Source of the DNA: Panagrolaimus kolymaensis
Lineage: Eukaryota > Nematoda > Chromadorea > Rhabditida > Panagrolaimidae
NCBI GenBank assembly: GCA_028622995.1
Contig: JAJQJQ010000018.1
Coordinates: 744,001-808,000, forward strand
Direction: 5' to 3'
DNA: 64,000 bases
Shown: positions 36,051-49,092 of the stretch, piece after piece
Numbering within the stretch: the stretch's first letter is position 1
Layout: each line of letters opens with the position of its first letter
The notes under the pieces: generated by a model
Told to the model about the DNA's origin: nothing
What the model saw: the letters and a program-made list of their open reading frames with translations, nothing else
The model's database searches: none
Made by a program: the position numbers and the translations under genes

Positions 36051-37921
36051 AATGAAATTAAGAAAATCCTGAAAAAGGAAGAAAGTGGGAGAGTTTGAAA
36101 AAAAAGAAAAGAGTGAACATTATTTGATTCAAAGAAACATGCTCCTTTCCCGCGTTCAAACTCTCAAAGCGAAGGCGCAAACAAAATTACTCAAAAAGTG
36201 TGGACTACTAAATGGCAACGACGTTACTGTATTAAAATAATAGCTTTTTTCTAATCTTTTGGTTTAAAGAAGTTCAATTCAATCAAAAGGAATATCATGA
36301 CATAGATTTTATTTTATGTGATACAAAGCATTGTAGTCAGCGTAAACAAAAAAAAGTTTCATCCTACGAAATAATTTAAAAGATAAATTTCTCTCATTAC
36401 ATATTGTTTGCCATCTGCCATAATGAACAAGAGCAAGGATCGATTAACGAATCTATTGGAAAGTACAAACCACTTACCAAATATAATAAGAAGCGAGGCC
36501 CTCTAAAATTCTTTGATTTTTAATTTTATTTTTCTTCATTCTGTGATTTAAATTCTGTTGTTTAAGTTTTTTGTTTTAACTTCTTTGTTTTTTTGGTGTT
36601 TGTTTTTATGCTTGTAAATAAAATGCTTTCTTTGCTATTGGATTTTACAAACTAAAAGTAATACTAATAAAATATTTGCTTTGCTTACTATAAATTATCA
36701 AAGGATATTTTCGAAGATACATAACTCATAAACAGCGGAACTATCTTTTTATCAAAGCAAACGACATGAAAACAAACAAAAAACTAATCAAATTTATAAA
36801 GATTTGTTCATTTAAAAATTCAGTTAATGCAATATTATATGCGAATATGGAACACAGCCTTTTTTGTTGTTTTCTTTGTATTGGCGACTACTACCCAAAA
36901 AGGAAAAGTGTAAGTTGTCGCGAAACATCTTTATGTTGGAATAGGAGAAAAAGCTGCTTTTATGCTGATGCCAGATATATATAGATTCAGTTGCATGCTT
37001 TTTCTTTGCGTCACCTTACAAACATCCATAAAGTGAAGTAGCCATTGGCAGTGGTGTACTCTTTTTTTAGAGAGAAGAAGGAGTAAGTAAGGTCGTCTAG
37101 GGACGTTGCATGTGTTTCTTCTCTTCTCTTTTCGACGTAGCAAGCTAGCTACTAGCCAACTGCTTTTTATATTTTAGCTTGAAACACAGCCACAAGCGCG
37201 CGCACCAACCATCCAAGGAGAGTATGTCATTCGATGGAAGGCAACTAACTGGACATGGCGTTGCACTATAACTAATTGCAAAATAGCTGAAGCTTGCTGC
37301 TTGCTTCTATGTTCAGAAGCTTTATTTTCCCGCGCTACTTTTTGCCATTTTTTTAAAAGCAGCATTGTGGTCATTTCGGCTTCCCTCTCCGGCTTCTTTT
37401 TTTTGTTGCTTCATCTAAACTGAAAGTTCAAGTTAAATTGACGTTTCATTGACAGAAAAGTAGAGGAGATAACGCAAAAAGCAAATATGCAAAACATTTT
37501 ATTGCTTTCAACCTTTTTTTCATTTTTTAACTTTTTTATTTGCCTTTTTACCAAAATAAATAAATTTTTTAACAAAACATTTATTATTTATTTTTCTCAA
37601 TGTTTTTTTCTTCGTATAATTTTTTAAGACAAAAATCTTATAAATAAATGAGATTTTTTTCTTTTACTCCTTGCCTTGAAAACCAGCCAGCAGTTGAATT
37701 TTATAAACATTACTATTAATGTATGTGTGCCATATTTTTATTTTATTTTATTGATTCCATTTTATTTTACTTTTTACGCGCATTTTAAGATTGAAGATTA
37801 CGTTTATTATTATTTTTTAAACTTTTTTTATTATTACTTTTGAGTTGCAAAATAAGAAGAATATTTTGAAGCATTTATAAGCAAGCGGCAACACCATCGC
37901 CGCTATTTTGTGCTTCATAAA
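36051..37921. other. Intergenic region between POLD2 and ELKS
   Basis: About 1.9 kb between divergent starts with no supported exon. It is AT-rich. It may contain upstream ELKS exons, since the assigned start lies right before a Gln-rich stretch, but none was recognised. Confidence 0.4.
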
Positions 37922-40874
37922 ATGCTGCCATATTCATCTGATGGATCTCGGCTTTATCAAACACCTTCACACTCCGCACAAAGGAATATTTCAGCCCAAC
38001 AACAACAGCAACAACATCAGCAGCAAAAACAAAGACAAGAAATGCTACAACAAATGAGGTAAGCTGAAGTTTCATGGCAATTGTGTAACTATGTATAAAA
38101 ATACTTTCTTCTTTTTTTGAGTATTCATGTGTCTGCTAAAACTATTTATTTACTTTATTTTTTTTTTGTTCACATCATCACTGCAAAAAGACGAACAAAA
38201 AAAACTAAAAAAAGACTTTTTTTAGAAAGCATCGTTCGCTTGATGGAGCACAATTCATGCGTGAATTTGACCAAACTACTCGGCATACAACCAACCATTA
38301 CCCTGAATACTATCAATATGATAATTATGGGAATCAACTTTACGATCCTCCACCTCCTCAACAACAACGCCAGCAACAGCAACAACCAGCATTTTACAGT
38401 CCCCAAGGAACATCCACCATTGGAAGAGGAGGAGGATATGATATGTTAGTTGCTTTTTTAACCTTTTACAATTTAGTGAAATTTATTGCTTTTTTTAAAG
38501 AAATGATCCTTTATCTATTAATGTGCCTTCATCATCTTCTACGGGTTATTATCAACAACATCAACCACAGCAACAACAACTGCCACGTGATATGGCTTCA
38601 ATTCAACGAGAATACAATGCACTAAATAAAAAACTTAATTATGTTATGAATTCTATTAGAACATTTTGGAGCCCTGAACTTAAAAAAGAGCGTCAACTTC
38701 GTCAAGATGAAACCATACGCTTGAATTCATTACAAAATAAAATTTGTCAACAAGCGGTTAGTTTTTTTATTTTTTGTTTACTTTATTTTTGCAAAAAAAG
38801 TAAATGCCTTGAAGCCAATTTTCTTCTTCTTTATTTTTAGGCTGAATTGCAAGTAATACAAAATGAACTTGAAAAAAGGGAAAAAGACATCAGTCAACTT
38901 TTATCTGAGTCAGAGCTGCTTGATATGGAAGAAGAGTTGCGGCGCCTTCGAAGACAACTACATGAGCCACGTAATTTCACTGAAAAATCTGTCAGTATGC
39001 ATGAATTACAAACGTTAAAAACTAAAATGGAAAGATCGGAAATGACGTTATCAGAAAAATTGAGAGAATTAGCTTCAGCAGAAATGAGAGCTAAATGTGC
39101 AGAAGAACAAAATGCAGAATTGGAAAAAAGGGTTGAAATTTTAACTCGTTCCAATACTGCTCACGAAGCTCAACTGAATTTGCTTCAAGATGATTTAGGG
39201 GTTTTGCGACAAAAATTAGAATTAAGAAATCAGCAAATTGAATCCAAAGAAAAACAAATTAAAAAATTGGAGCAACAAATTGATTCAATGCGAGGCCAAT
39301 TTACAGATTCAAGTCATGTCATTCAAGTTAGTACTTTTTGGATTATAAATACTCTGAATAAATAAATCTCTTTGTAGGATGGAGAGCATAGAATGGCCCA
39401 GTTGAAGCATCGATTAGACCAACTTGAAACATTATTGCGTGAAAAGGAAGCTGAAGTAGAGCGTTTAAAGCAGCGACAATTACAACAACCAAGTGTAAGA
39501 ATGGAAGCCGAACTAAAAATGCAATTAGAAAATGCGGAACAAGAAAAAATAAAGTTACAAGAAAGTATTGATGTTCTTCGACAAAGTTCTGAGGTTGATA
39601 AACAGCAACAGGTTTGGGGAATAAAATTGCATAAAATTAAAGCAATGAATCATAATTTTAGCTTAAAACTTTTCAAGAAGAAAATAGAAATCATTTAATG
39701 GCGATCGATTATTTACAAAAGGAATTATCTGATCGTGAAATATTATTAGCTTCACAAAATGAAAAAATTTCACAATTAGATAATCAATTAAAATTAACGA
39801 ATGGAATTTCGCCGTACAAAAATAAATCCGATATTCATAAAGAATTGGAAGAAGCTCAAAATGAAGTTGAAAAACTTTTGAGAATCGTTCAAAGCCTTGA
39901 AAAAGAAAAGTCAATGCTAGCGGCTAGAATAAATGAAGCAAATATTGGAAAAGTAAATTCTGATTATGAGTTTAATACTTTGGAAAGAGTTCAACGTGAA
40001 AGTGGATTTGAAAGAAACGCAGAAAGTTCAAATCTTAAAAGACGGTGAGTATCAAAGCTTCGAAAAAGACCAATCAAAAAATCATTTTTTAGGATTGATG
40101 AATTAGAGGAAGCTTTGAGAGAATCTGTTGGTATTACATCTGAGAGAGATAAACAAATTACCGAACAAAAAGCCTTAGTTCAGCAACTTTCCAATCAATT
40201 AACCGATCTTTTTAAAGATGGTGGAAGAGAGCGAGTTCTTGCAATGAATAATGTTTTAATGAATAAAGATTTTAAAAATGAAATTCAAAAAGCGATGGAT
40301 GATGAAAGAACTCAGTTCCAAAGACAAATTGGTGCAATTAAGTAAGACAATTAATTAATAGTTAATTAGACACATTTAAAAAGATATTTTTAGAAGGGAA
40401 GCATTAATGGCACAAATTCGAGAAAAAGATGCCGCAATTCAATTATTACAAATTTCACCCGAACAATTTTCTGAACAAATTCAAATTCTTTCTCGTCAAA
40501 AGGAACAACTTCGTCATAAATTATTAACAAATGATCATGAAACAATGACAATGGGAAATATAAACACAGGAGTTGTTCCACATGTTTCAAATTATCCAGG
40601 TGGCGCTGGAAGCAGTTTTGAAGCATACATACCTCAAGTAAATAATGCAATTGCTCAAGTTAAACCCGGTGGTCCCATAACTGCTAGCAATAATGTATGG
40701 TTAAATTCTGCTCAACAAGCTTTTGATCGAGCCCTAAATCGAGTTGACCTTGTTTCAAATTATGGCCAACAGCAACAACAACAACAACAGGTATTTGATG
40801 CGCAAGATTATCGGCGATATCGTACTCAATCATTTCAGGATGATAATGGCGATGATGATGGTATATGGGCTTAA
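37922..40874 (+). CDS. elks-1: ELKS/CAST/ERC active-zone scaffold
   Basis: A presynaptic active-zone protein that binds RIM, liprin and other scaffold proteins. Eight exons close in frame: 37922-38058, 38226-38444, 38501-38756, 38841-39326, 39378-39611, 39662-40044, 40093-40341, 40394-40874; 814 residues. A Gln-rich disordered N-terminus (about 1-170) leads to the hallmark TFWSPELKKERQLRQDE, then long coiled coils (ELEKREKDISQLLSESE, RRLRRQLHEPRNFTEKS and others), a second Gln run, and the C-terminus DDDGIWA. The terminal IWA is the known ligand of the RIM PDZ domain in this family, so the protein end and the frame are well supported. The N-terminal start is less certain. Confidence 0.94.
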
Positions 40875-42015
40875 CTGAATTTGATTACTTATTACCTTTA
40901 AAAAAAATCAATGTCAAAGCCTTTACATTTTTTTGCTCATACTTTTTATTTTAAAACATAATTATTTATTACATTAAAAACATTTAAAAATAAATATATT
41001 TTATCTTTTTTAAATATCGTGAAAAACTTTTTGCAATACATATTTTTCTGAATTTAAACTATGGACAAAGGCCAATTCTTTTTGCGGAAATAAAGAAAGA
41101 AAGAGCAGTCGGACATTGAACACTCGCATATTATTTTTTTCCAAAAAAAAAATCAGACCATCTTTGAGACAGATTGGAGGAAGGACGAATTTGACAACAA
41201 AAAAGAGGATTGCGCAAAAAAGGAAAGGAAAAAAAGGGGAACTTGGTTTTATTGGGCAGACTGCTTTTTTAGTTGTTGTGATGCATGTGCATGAATTTAT
41301 GTATTTATGCGTTTTTTAAGCTTTGACACGTTTTTAAAAAATAAAAAGCAAGTGGAATTCCGAAAAAAGCTTCTTTTGTGTTCGCCGTTTTTTGTGTTTG
41401 TGTTTTTCATTGCTTTTTATGAAATTTATTATTTTTTTTTCAAACGCTTTTAAGCTTTATGGTTTGACAACCATTTTTTAAGACTCTTTTTTATTTTTAA
41501 AAATATTTGTTTCAATTTTTTTGTGAATACATAAACTTTGTCATTCTCGAAATTACTATAGTGATATCGGTTAGGAATGCTCATTGTTCTGCCCCTTTAT
41601 TTTTTTATGCTCTAATTATTATTTTTTTAAATTACCTTTTAGTAGTTTATGTGTTCCCCTCTTCTTTTTTTGTCCCTCTCACCCAATGAGATTTAATCTG
41701 CCAATCAAAATTCTTTTTTTAATTTCTTCTTGTTTCATTATCGCTTTTTTTGATTCATTTCAACCTCGAATAAATTTAATCTAGGAATATTTAAGCCTCT
41801 TAAAAAATTGCAAGGTCCAATCAGCTGAGTTTTGTGCGAATTCCACACACACATTTCTTTAACTCATTTTTTCCGCATTGTTTTTTTAAACATTTTTTGC
41901 AATCTTTTTTTGAACATAACTATTTTTTGTGTGTCAGAGAGGGGTATTTCCCCATGGTATCACTTCTTTGTTTATTTGTTCCATTTCAAAATTTTAGGCT
42001 TGTGGGTAAAAAACA
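40875..42015. other. Intergenic region before the desaturase
   Basis: AT-rich, no supported gene. It contains the ELKS 3'UTR with AATAAA-type signals near 40990, one TGCGCA at 41211-41216, and a T-rich tract ending TTTTAG at about 41992-41997, which is a likely acceptor 19 bases before the desaturase ATG. Confidence 0.45.
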
Positions 42016-43539
42016 ATGGTTCTTCGTGAAGTGGAACATGAAGATTTCCTAATAAAAGTGGAAGGAAAATGGATGTTAATCACCAAAGAAATTTTACATT
42101 CTCATCCAGGTGGCGTTGCAATTTCGGCTTATAAAGATCGAGATGCTACTACCGTATTCCATACTTTTCATGCTGGCTCATCTCGAGCGTATAAAATGCT
42201 TCAAGATGTTTGGAAAGAACAAAAAAACATGACTTTCAAAATCCACGAGGAAAAGGTTTGTAAAAATCTATAATTCATTTTTCAAACAAAAAAATGAGGA
42301 AATGTTTTTTTATTTTATTTTTTGCAGGAAGAAGTCCCCATTCCTGGGCTTGATGATGTCAATATGGGAAAATTTGAAAAAACTGAAGCAGAATCTAAGC
42401 AAATTACAGAGAACTTTGATAAATTACGACATAAAGTTCGCAAAATGGGCCTATTAAATGGTAATACAAGCTTTTTTGTTTCAAAATTTTTGCAATGCAT
42501 TGGAATAATTTTATTTGCAATTTTCTTACAATCTCGTGGAATTTACATTCCTTCAGCACTTTTAATGGGTTTAGCTTGGCAACAATTAGGTTGGATGATT
42601 CATGAATATTGTCATCATCAACATTTTAAAGATCATTTTTCTAATGATGTTGTTTCTTATATTGTTGGAAATCTTATGCAAGGTTTTTCATCGGGTGGAT
42701 GGAAGGATCAACATAATGTTCATCATGCAGCTACCAATGGTTTGCTTTTTTCGCTTTATTAGGGTTAATGAAATTATTTGCTTTTTAGTTGTTGGACGAG
42801 ATGGTGACCTAGATTTAATGCCATTTTGGGCTACAGTAGCTTCAGATTTAAAATTTGCCCGAGATGCTAGCTCATTTGTATTACAAATCCTTCCATACCA
42901 ACATATTTATTGGACATTTGGACTTCCATTTTTACGTTTAAGTTGGTTGTTGCAATCCATTATATTTGTTTCAAAAATGGATAGAGATGAATTTGAAATT
43001 CATCGTGAGCGAGCTCGTTATGAACAAATTACTCTTACAATTCATTGGATTTTGGTGGGATTACAACTTTATTACCTTCCAGATAGTCAGACAAGATTAA
43101 CATACTTCCTGGTTTCCCAATTATTTGGTGGTTTTTTGTTAGCTCATGTTGTAACTTATAACCATTATTCAACAGATAAATTTCCAAGTGAGCAAGCTAA
43201 ATAGCTATTCCAAAAAACTTTAATCCATTTCTTTTTTTAGATAAATCTCGCATTCTCGAAAATTATCCATGTCTTCAATTGTATACCACTCGAAATATGA
43301 AACCCGGACCATTTATTGATTGGCTTTGGGGTGGACTCAATTACCAAATTGAACACCACCTTTTCCCAACCATGCCCAGAAATAATCTAGGAAAAGTTAT
43401 GCCATTAGTACAAGAATTTTGCATAGAAAATGATTTACCCTATATGGTTGATGATTATTTCACGGGATGGAAAAAAGTAATAGAACAATTTCAAAATGTT
43501 GCTGATATTGCTTATAAAATTAAAACAAAGCTCATGTAA
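42016..43539 (+). CDS. fat-4: Front-end fatty acid desaturase, delta-5 type (cytochrome b5 fusion)
   Basis: Makes C20 polyunsaturated fatty acids in the ER by inserting a double bond between an existing one and the carboxyl end. Four exons close in frame: 42016-42255, 42328-42739, 42789-43187, 43241-43539; 449 residues. The N-terminal cytochrome b5 domain has the heme motif HPGG. The three histidine boxes are HEYCHH, HNVHH and QIEHH; Gln in the third box marks front-end desaturases. The N-terminus MVLREVEHE and several long blocks resemble C. elegans FAT-4 (delta-5) more than FAT-3 (delta-6), judged from memory. In C. elegans fat-3 and fat-4 are neighbours, but only one desaturase is present here. 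Regiospecificity needs an assay. Confidence 0.92.
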
Positions 43540-43838
43540 AAAAGATAATTATTATGAGCCACAGTTGAGTATTTCGGTGCTTTGGTTTTAACTTTTATTT
43601 TGATTTTATTGTATTGTTAACTATAAAAAAATTGTAATTATAAAACTATGAATTTATTTTAGGGCTGTGCAAATAAAAAGAATAACCTTTAAAAAATAGA
43701 TTATAATTTCTTGAAACGAAAAAAAGGTAAAAATATGAAAAAGTTTTGTTTTTTGAAAAAAAAATTAATTTTTTCTCCAATTGTTTTTTTCCATTTTAAT
43801 TCACTTCAATTATTGTATTTTTATTTCAATATTTGATA

Positions 43839-45108
43839 ATGAGTAATTCTGATAATAATACTGTTAAAAAATCTGTAAGACCAAGAGATCCCAGGGACCC
43901 TAGACGAGCTTCTCAAGGTTCTATTTCAACACCTCCTTCAATGGCTGCGAAGCGTAAAGCTTCGGATGATTCGAATCCAAGTACGAGCTCCAATTCTGAT
44001 AAACCTCGATCGATTTTACGACCACCAGCTGGAGATTCCATAGAACATCCTGCTAGTCGAATTTCAAGTGAAAGAAGGAGTTCATCCAAAAATGAGGAAT
44101 CCATCAACGATGATCGATTCACAATAATGTCAAAAGTTTCAATGAAATTACAAAGTTCATCTTCCACGAGTGTTAGCATTGGATTGTTATCAAATTTCTT
44201 TACAAATTACTATAGAATGCATCAGGAAGTTGTTATGCATGCATGGCACAGTGTAAGTTTTTAAAAACCCACTTAATCAATTTTGAATAATTTAATTCTA
44301 GGCTTTCTTTGATTTGGAAAGAACGAGTCAAGAAATGTTTAATACCCATCTTCAAGATAAAATATTAACAGCCTTTTATTGCATCAATGATTCCTTTGCA
44401 ACTTGTTATGAATTATTTGATAGAATGGCATTGGATTTTTCCGTATTTGGTCCATCAGCATTTTTGTAAGTTTTTCTTCAGAACTTTTACCTTTAACTTT
44501 TTTTACTTTAGTTATGCTGGAATGATTGGCAATAAAGAAACAATTGATAGACTACGAAAAATATTATTTATTTGGACTGAAAGAAAATGGTTTTCAGATC
44601 AATTTATTAAATTTTTCTGCAATTCGATGGATGAAGGCAGATATTTCGGGAAAAAGCTTGAACGTGATGGATCTTTTAATGATACTTTATTATGGACCCT
44701 TCCAGAATTTACTCGCTATTTTAATAGTCGAATTGAATATATAAATTCGCAACAAAACAAGTTTTCTGATAATGCCCTTCAGCGACCTGTAGTTTAGTGA
44801 GTTCCAGCGAATCAAGTTGCAAAATAAAAAGGTTATATTTTAGTGAACAACTTAATCGAGTTTATGAAGATCTCAAACAATATTTTACTGCAGATTTAAG
44901 TACACTGGGAAAAAAGATTAGCCATATAAATCAATTGAATGAACAAGTCGATATGCTTCAAGCTGAATTAAAAACATTTTGCAATGAAGAAATTATGCTT
45001 CGCGCTGTTGCTATGTTTGTTGTAATATTTTTAAAATTTCTTAACAAAACTGTTAAAGCCACGAATCAACTTATTCAAAATGATAATAATTGCGATCATA
45101 AGCATTGA
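43839..45108 (+). CDS. CID (RNA polymerase II CTD-interacting) domain protein, RPRD-like
   Basis: Four exons close in frame: 43839-44252, 44302-44465, 44512-44796, 44844-45108; 375 residues. A disordered N-terminus (RPRDPRDPRRASQ, then Ser/Arg-rich, about 1-90) precedes an about 130-residue helical domain. Its pattern fits an RPRD-type CID: SIGLLSNFFTNYYRMHQEVV, AFYCINDSF in place of the usual LYLANDV, and RLRKILFIWTERKWF in place of RLLNIWQERSVY. A short predicted coiled coil follows (LNEQVDMLQAELKTF). RPRD/CIDS proteins bind the phosphorylated CTD and affect Ser5 dephosphorylation. The 3' end is uncertain: downstream sequence conserved in a second copy may be a further coding exon. Same strand as fat-4, 299 bases away. 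Confidence 0.68.
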
Positions 45109-45692
45109 ATTTTTTTTATAAATTAGAAAATGCAAATAATTTTTATTCTTGCTATTTTTTGTTATGAAAATGTTTCGATCATAAAGATTTGTTCCATATT
45201 CTTTTTTTTTACTAATTTACACTTATAATAATATTAGTGGCTGCTTCAAGTGATAGTAAACAAGAAAAGGAAAAAAAATAATTTGCATTACCAGATAAAC
45301 CCCAGAAATGCGAATCCAAAAATTATAATTTTTTCATTGACACTACTTTCGAAAAAATGGGTCATGAAACTATTCCACATACCTTGAGTTTGTGGGTAAA
45401 AAACCAATGAGTTATTTGCTTTCATTCAATTTATTGAAAATCATTTGAAGAATGGAAGACGAGGTTGTACAGAAAAAGCAAAACTAGCAATCAATAAAAA
45501 TCTCTCTTTCTCTGCTATCTTTTTGTTCTGCTTCGCTTTTTCATAGTGAAAAAATATTTTATTGAAAGTTATTTAGAGGGTTGCATGTATACAAAAGGCA
45601 AAATTGTTTAAAATAAGTTTTATTTTTATTATTAAGTAAAAATAATGTTATAAAATATACATACAATCAAAAAATCAAACAACATGAAGTGA
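45109..45692. other. 3' flank of the CID gene, with a conserved block
   Basis: Contains 45294-45483, repeated almost exactly at 48903-49092. In frame from 45282 it has 42 open codons containing the peptide MGHETIPHTLSLW, then a GTAAAA donor-like site. This could be an unassigned terminal exon of the CID gene or a non-coding conserved element. Confidence 0.45.
45294..45483 (+). repeat. 190-bp block, copy 1
   Basis: Matches 48903-49092 at 189 of 190 positions by eye; the single difference is G/A in CATTTGAAGAATGG versus CATTTGAAAAATGG. Both copies are in direct orientation, 3.6 kb apart. Confidence 0.9.
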
Positions 45693-48023
45693 TTATTGCT
45701 TTCGATGATTCTTCTTGGATGTTGACTTCTTCGATTTGCTTTTGCTCTTCTTTTTCTTCTTGCTTTTTCCTTGACGATCGACAGCAGCAGATTCTTCAAT
45801 TTGAGTTGGATTTGTTGCCATTCCTTCATTTGGAGTTTGAGGTTCTGGAGCATGAATATTTTTAACAGGAACAGTAGGAGGAAGTACAGCTTTGACATCA
45901 CTCATAGTTTTCAATGCATCAAGATCATCAAAATACTTTGGATTTTTCTGATAGGCTTTTTCAATGATGTTGATTGGAAATGGCATAACTTCACGTTCAG
46001 CAGGAGTATAAGCTTTACGAACTTTTGCTACTTGACGACTAAAAAAGCAAAAAACTAGTTAAAGAAACCGTGAAAAAAAACCATACCGAATCCATGTACA
46101 TGCTTTTCTTCGATTGAATTCAGAAAATCTTGGTTGCATTGCGACGACGTACAAAAGCGGAATGGAGACCTTTGCAATCAATTCGAAATCAGCACCAACA
46201 TATTTATGAAAATCCGCACCAAAAGTAAAGTATGCCACTGATTCAGGAATGTCAGGTCGTCGAATGTATTCCAATCCAGTGATGGTCATATGAGTGATTC
46301 TCTTCTGGCTATCAAATTGGACGCCATTCTTTTTCAAACCTTCTTCAGCTTCGACGCTAAAAAAGAAATATAAAGATTTTAACCATTGAAGAAATATAAC
46401 ATACGCAAACTTATTCATTTCTTTGTACATTTCACTGATGGGAACACAGAAGAGGTCGATTTCACGATCATAATCTTCACGTACCATTAGAGGATATCGA
46501 CTAAAACAATGAAATTAGGATTTATATGATAAAAGAAAAACAAACCTTTCCATCTTTTCCATTAGATAATATTCATGTTCACCAAGACAATCGAATCTCG
46601 ACAAAGATAACCATGGAGCTTCGATAAGGACTTTCATGTTTTTCTGTAGGATACCTTGAAGTGAATCAGTTTTGTGTGATTTGAGCGATTTCACAACAAG
46701 ACGAGATGGTTCAGGATAAGCAACTTTGGCCAAGATTGGTTTATGAGGAGCAGGTTGTTCAGCTGAAGGTTGAGTTGTTGCAGTTTCAAATGGAGGCGCA
46801 TCTACCGTTGGTGTTGGTTGTGTCGGCTCAGCTGATGGCATAGGTGCCTTTGATTGTTCACTTTTAAGTTTGGCTTCTTTCTTGATTTCTTTTGGTGCAA
46901 CTTTTTCTTCTTTAGGATGTTCAACTTCAGCAGGTATTTCTTGAGTATCGACTTCATCTTCTTTGGTTTTGCCAGCTTCTTTTTCATGTGGAGGTGGAAC
47001 ATCAACTATCTTTGGAGCCGCCTTACGTCGTTTATTCCAACGTTTCCATCTAAAAATGTAACGATAATTTAAGTTAGTGAATATTTAGGTAAAGCAAACT
47101 CACAATAAAACTATCACAGCGATGACCACAAAAAGAACGAAGATTCCCAATACAACTCCCAAAACAATCCACAAAATTTGAGCAGAATCAGTACCTACAG
47201 TAGTTGCAACCATGGTAATTGATGGTGTTGATGATGAAAGTGGAAGTGTAGTTGTTGTCGTTGGCTCGCCCTTTGTGATGATAGCATTTTTCTAAAATAA
47301 CAAAGGTTATAACAAGATTTTACAGGAAAAAGGGAACATACGATTGTTAGAGGACATTGAGGATCAGCTTGAACAACTTTCAAATTCATATATCCATTTA
47401 TACCAATTTTAGGATCGCAGCAAAAACCCGAGAAACCAAACATCTTTTGACTATAATATTTCATCTGCATTGAATCACATCCACTTACGTCTTTTTGAAG
47501 ATTAGCTAAAAATATGATACTTATATGAACTATTAAATAGACGTAACGAACAAGAACCGAGTAACGAAAAATATGTTGCATCCTTTCCAACGAAGAATTG
47601 GCATTGTTCTGGACCACATTCAGAAGAAATAACGGCCATCGAATTTATTCGCACAGCATCATAACAAATTTTAACCCTGTAAATGTGTCATTATTTCTGT
47701 TTATTAAAAAGATAAACTTACTTTCCATAACAATCATCTGCACAAATTCCAAATTCTAAGTTGCCATCTATTAATAAAACTTCAATAGGACCAGAATTTT
47801 TCACGACGATATCATGACCATATTGTGTTCCAACATCGGAAGCCAAAGTATCATCGATATTGGAGAGTGATTTGATAGCAAGTTGTTTAAATGTTTGATT
47901 GAATGTCGAAGAAGCATGATGAGAACCAGTTGAATCGTATCTTTGAGGACGAGAAGAAGCATCAGACATTGAAAGAATTGATAACAGCAAAATCATCAAG
48001 AGTTTCAGCATTTTGAACAACAT
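45693..48023 (-). CDS. Single-pass type I membrane protein of unknown function
   Basis: Not recognised. Eight exons close in frame: 48023-47722, 47676-47558, 47505-47342, 47291-47104, 47049-46546, 46500-46405, 46356-46087, 46038-45693; 662 residues. A signal peptide (MLFKMLKLLMILLLSILSMS) starts an ectodomain of about 200 residues with some ten cysteines (GICADDCYG, KICYDAV, ECGPEQCQ, GFCCDPK). A Thr/Ser-rich stalk leads to one TM helix (ILWIVLGVVLGIFVLFVVIA) and the stop-transfer WKRWNKRRK. The cytoplasmic part has a charged Pro/Glu/Lys linker, a folded-looking region of about 250 residues (YPEPSRLVVKSLKSHKT ... YIRRPDIPESVAYFTFG) and a Lys/Ser-rich tail. The exon 2 donor (CTCG|GTTCTT) was chosen by phase. 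The first in-frame ATG (48023) was used; a second lies at 48011. Confidence 0.72.
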
Positions 48024-48416
48024 TGGATGATCAAGCGAAATCAAAACCACCAGATTGTAAGCGACGACGTTGCAGCAGCAAACAATTTGTTTTCGAATGA
48101 CGATAAAAACGTAAGAAATGTTTGAGTAGTCTTTTTATAGGCAATGATAAAATCATTCTAAAAAACGAAGAAGAATATGCAAATTTCTCTTGTAAAGTTT
48201 TTGTTAGAACAAAAAAAGTTTCATCGAAATTTTGATTTCCAACGTTTTGCAACTTTATGCATTTTACCAACAACAAAAAAAACAACAAGTTGGAAGCTTG
48301 AATTTCATGATTTTAATGGATTTCTTTTGAAAGGTTGTTATTACAAAACCATTACTTTTTTTGTTGCTTTTTTTGGATCAAAGAATACTATTTTTTGACT
48401 CCTTTTTCAAAAGCTT
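48024..48416. other. Interval upstream of the membrane protein gene
   Basis: AT-rich, without a supported gene. Presumably carries the promoter of the minus-strand membrane protein gene. Confidence 0.4.
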
Positions 48417-49092
48417 ATTCTTCGCGCAGTAGCAATATTTGTTGTAACGTTTTTTTAATTTTTAACCAAAGTGTTAAAGCCTCGAATCAACTTATTTAAA
48501 CCGATCATAATACTGATCATAGACTTTGAGAAAAGAAAAATATTACAAAGTGAAAATATTTTTATTTATTTTTTGTTTGTTATGAAAATTTATGTCACAA
48601 TTAAAAATCATAAAGTTTTGTTCCAGTTCTTCTTTTTTTACATTTCACTAATTTACACTTATAATATTATTATTTGCTGCTTCAGATGGTGCTGGTGTTG
48701 ATGCTCGTTCGGTTGTTTTCTCAGTGAATTCCATGTTGGTGCTCATAATTACAGTATCATTAATTAAACTAGGAGCTCTATCAACTAAACTTTTTTCTTC
48801 TTGCACAAGATCTTCTAGCAAAATACAACATATTCTTTATCCCTTGCATTTTGCTTTCTTAAAGAAAAACAGCGATGGTTAAAAAATAAATCTGCATCAA
48901 CGGATAAACCCCAGAAATGCGAATCCAAAAATTATAATTTTTTCATTGACACTACTTTCGAAAAAATGGGTCATGAAACTATTCCACATACCTTGAGTTT
49001 GTGGGTAAAAAACCAATGAGTTATTTGCTTTCATTCAATTTATTGAAAATCATTTGAAAAATGGAAGACGAGGTTGTACAGAAAAAGCAAAA
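48417..49092 (+). pseudogene. Decayed partial duplicate of the CID gene 3' end
   Basis: Aligns with 44995-45483. The first part matches the last coding exon of the CID gene: CTTCGCGCAGTAGCAATATT here against CTTCGCGCTGTTGCTATGTT there. The differences fall mostly at third codon positions, and the peptide would read LRAVAIFVV instead of LRAVAMFVV before a stop. Similarity continues through GTTAAAGCCTCGAATCAACTTATT-like sequence and the TTACACTTATAATATTATTA stretch. It ends in the near-identical block 48903-49092. The upstream CID exons are missing. A 66-codon open frame covers 48819-49016. It could instead be part of an unrecognised paralogue. Confidence 0.6.
48903..49092 (+). repeat. 190-bp block, copy 2
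   Basis: Second copy of the block at 45294-45483, one difference. The frame that gives the peptide MGHETIPHTLSLW is kept and extends further upstream here than in copy 1. Confidence 0.9.
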
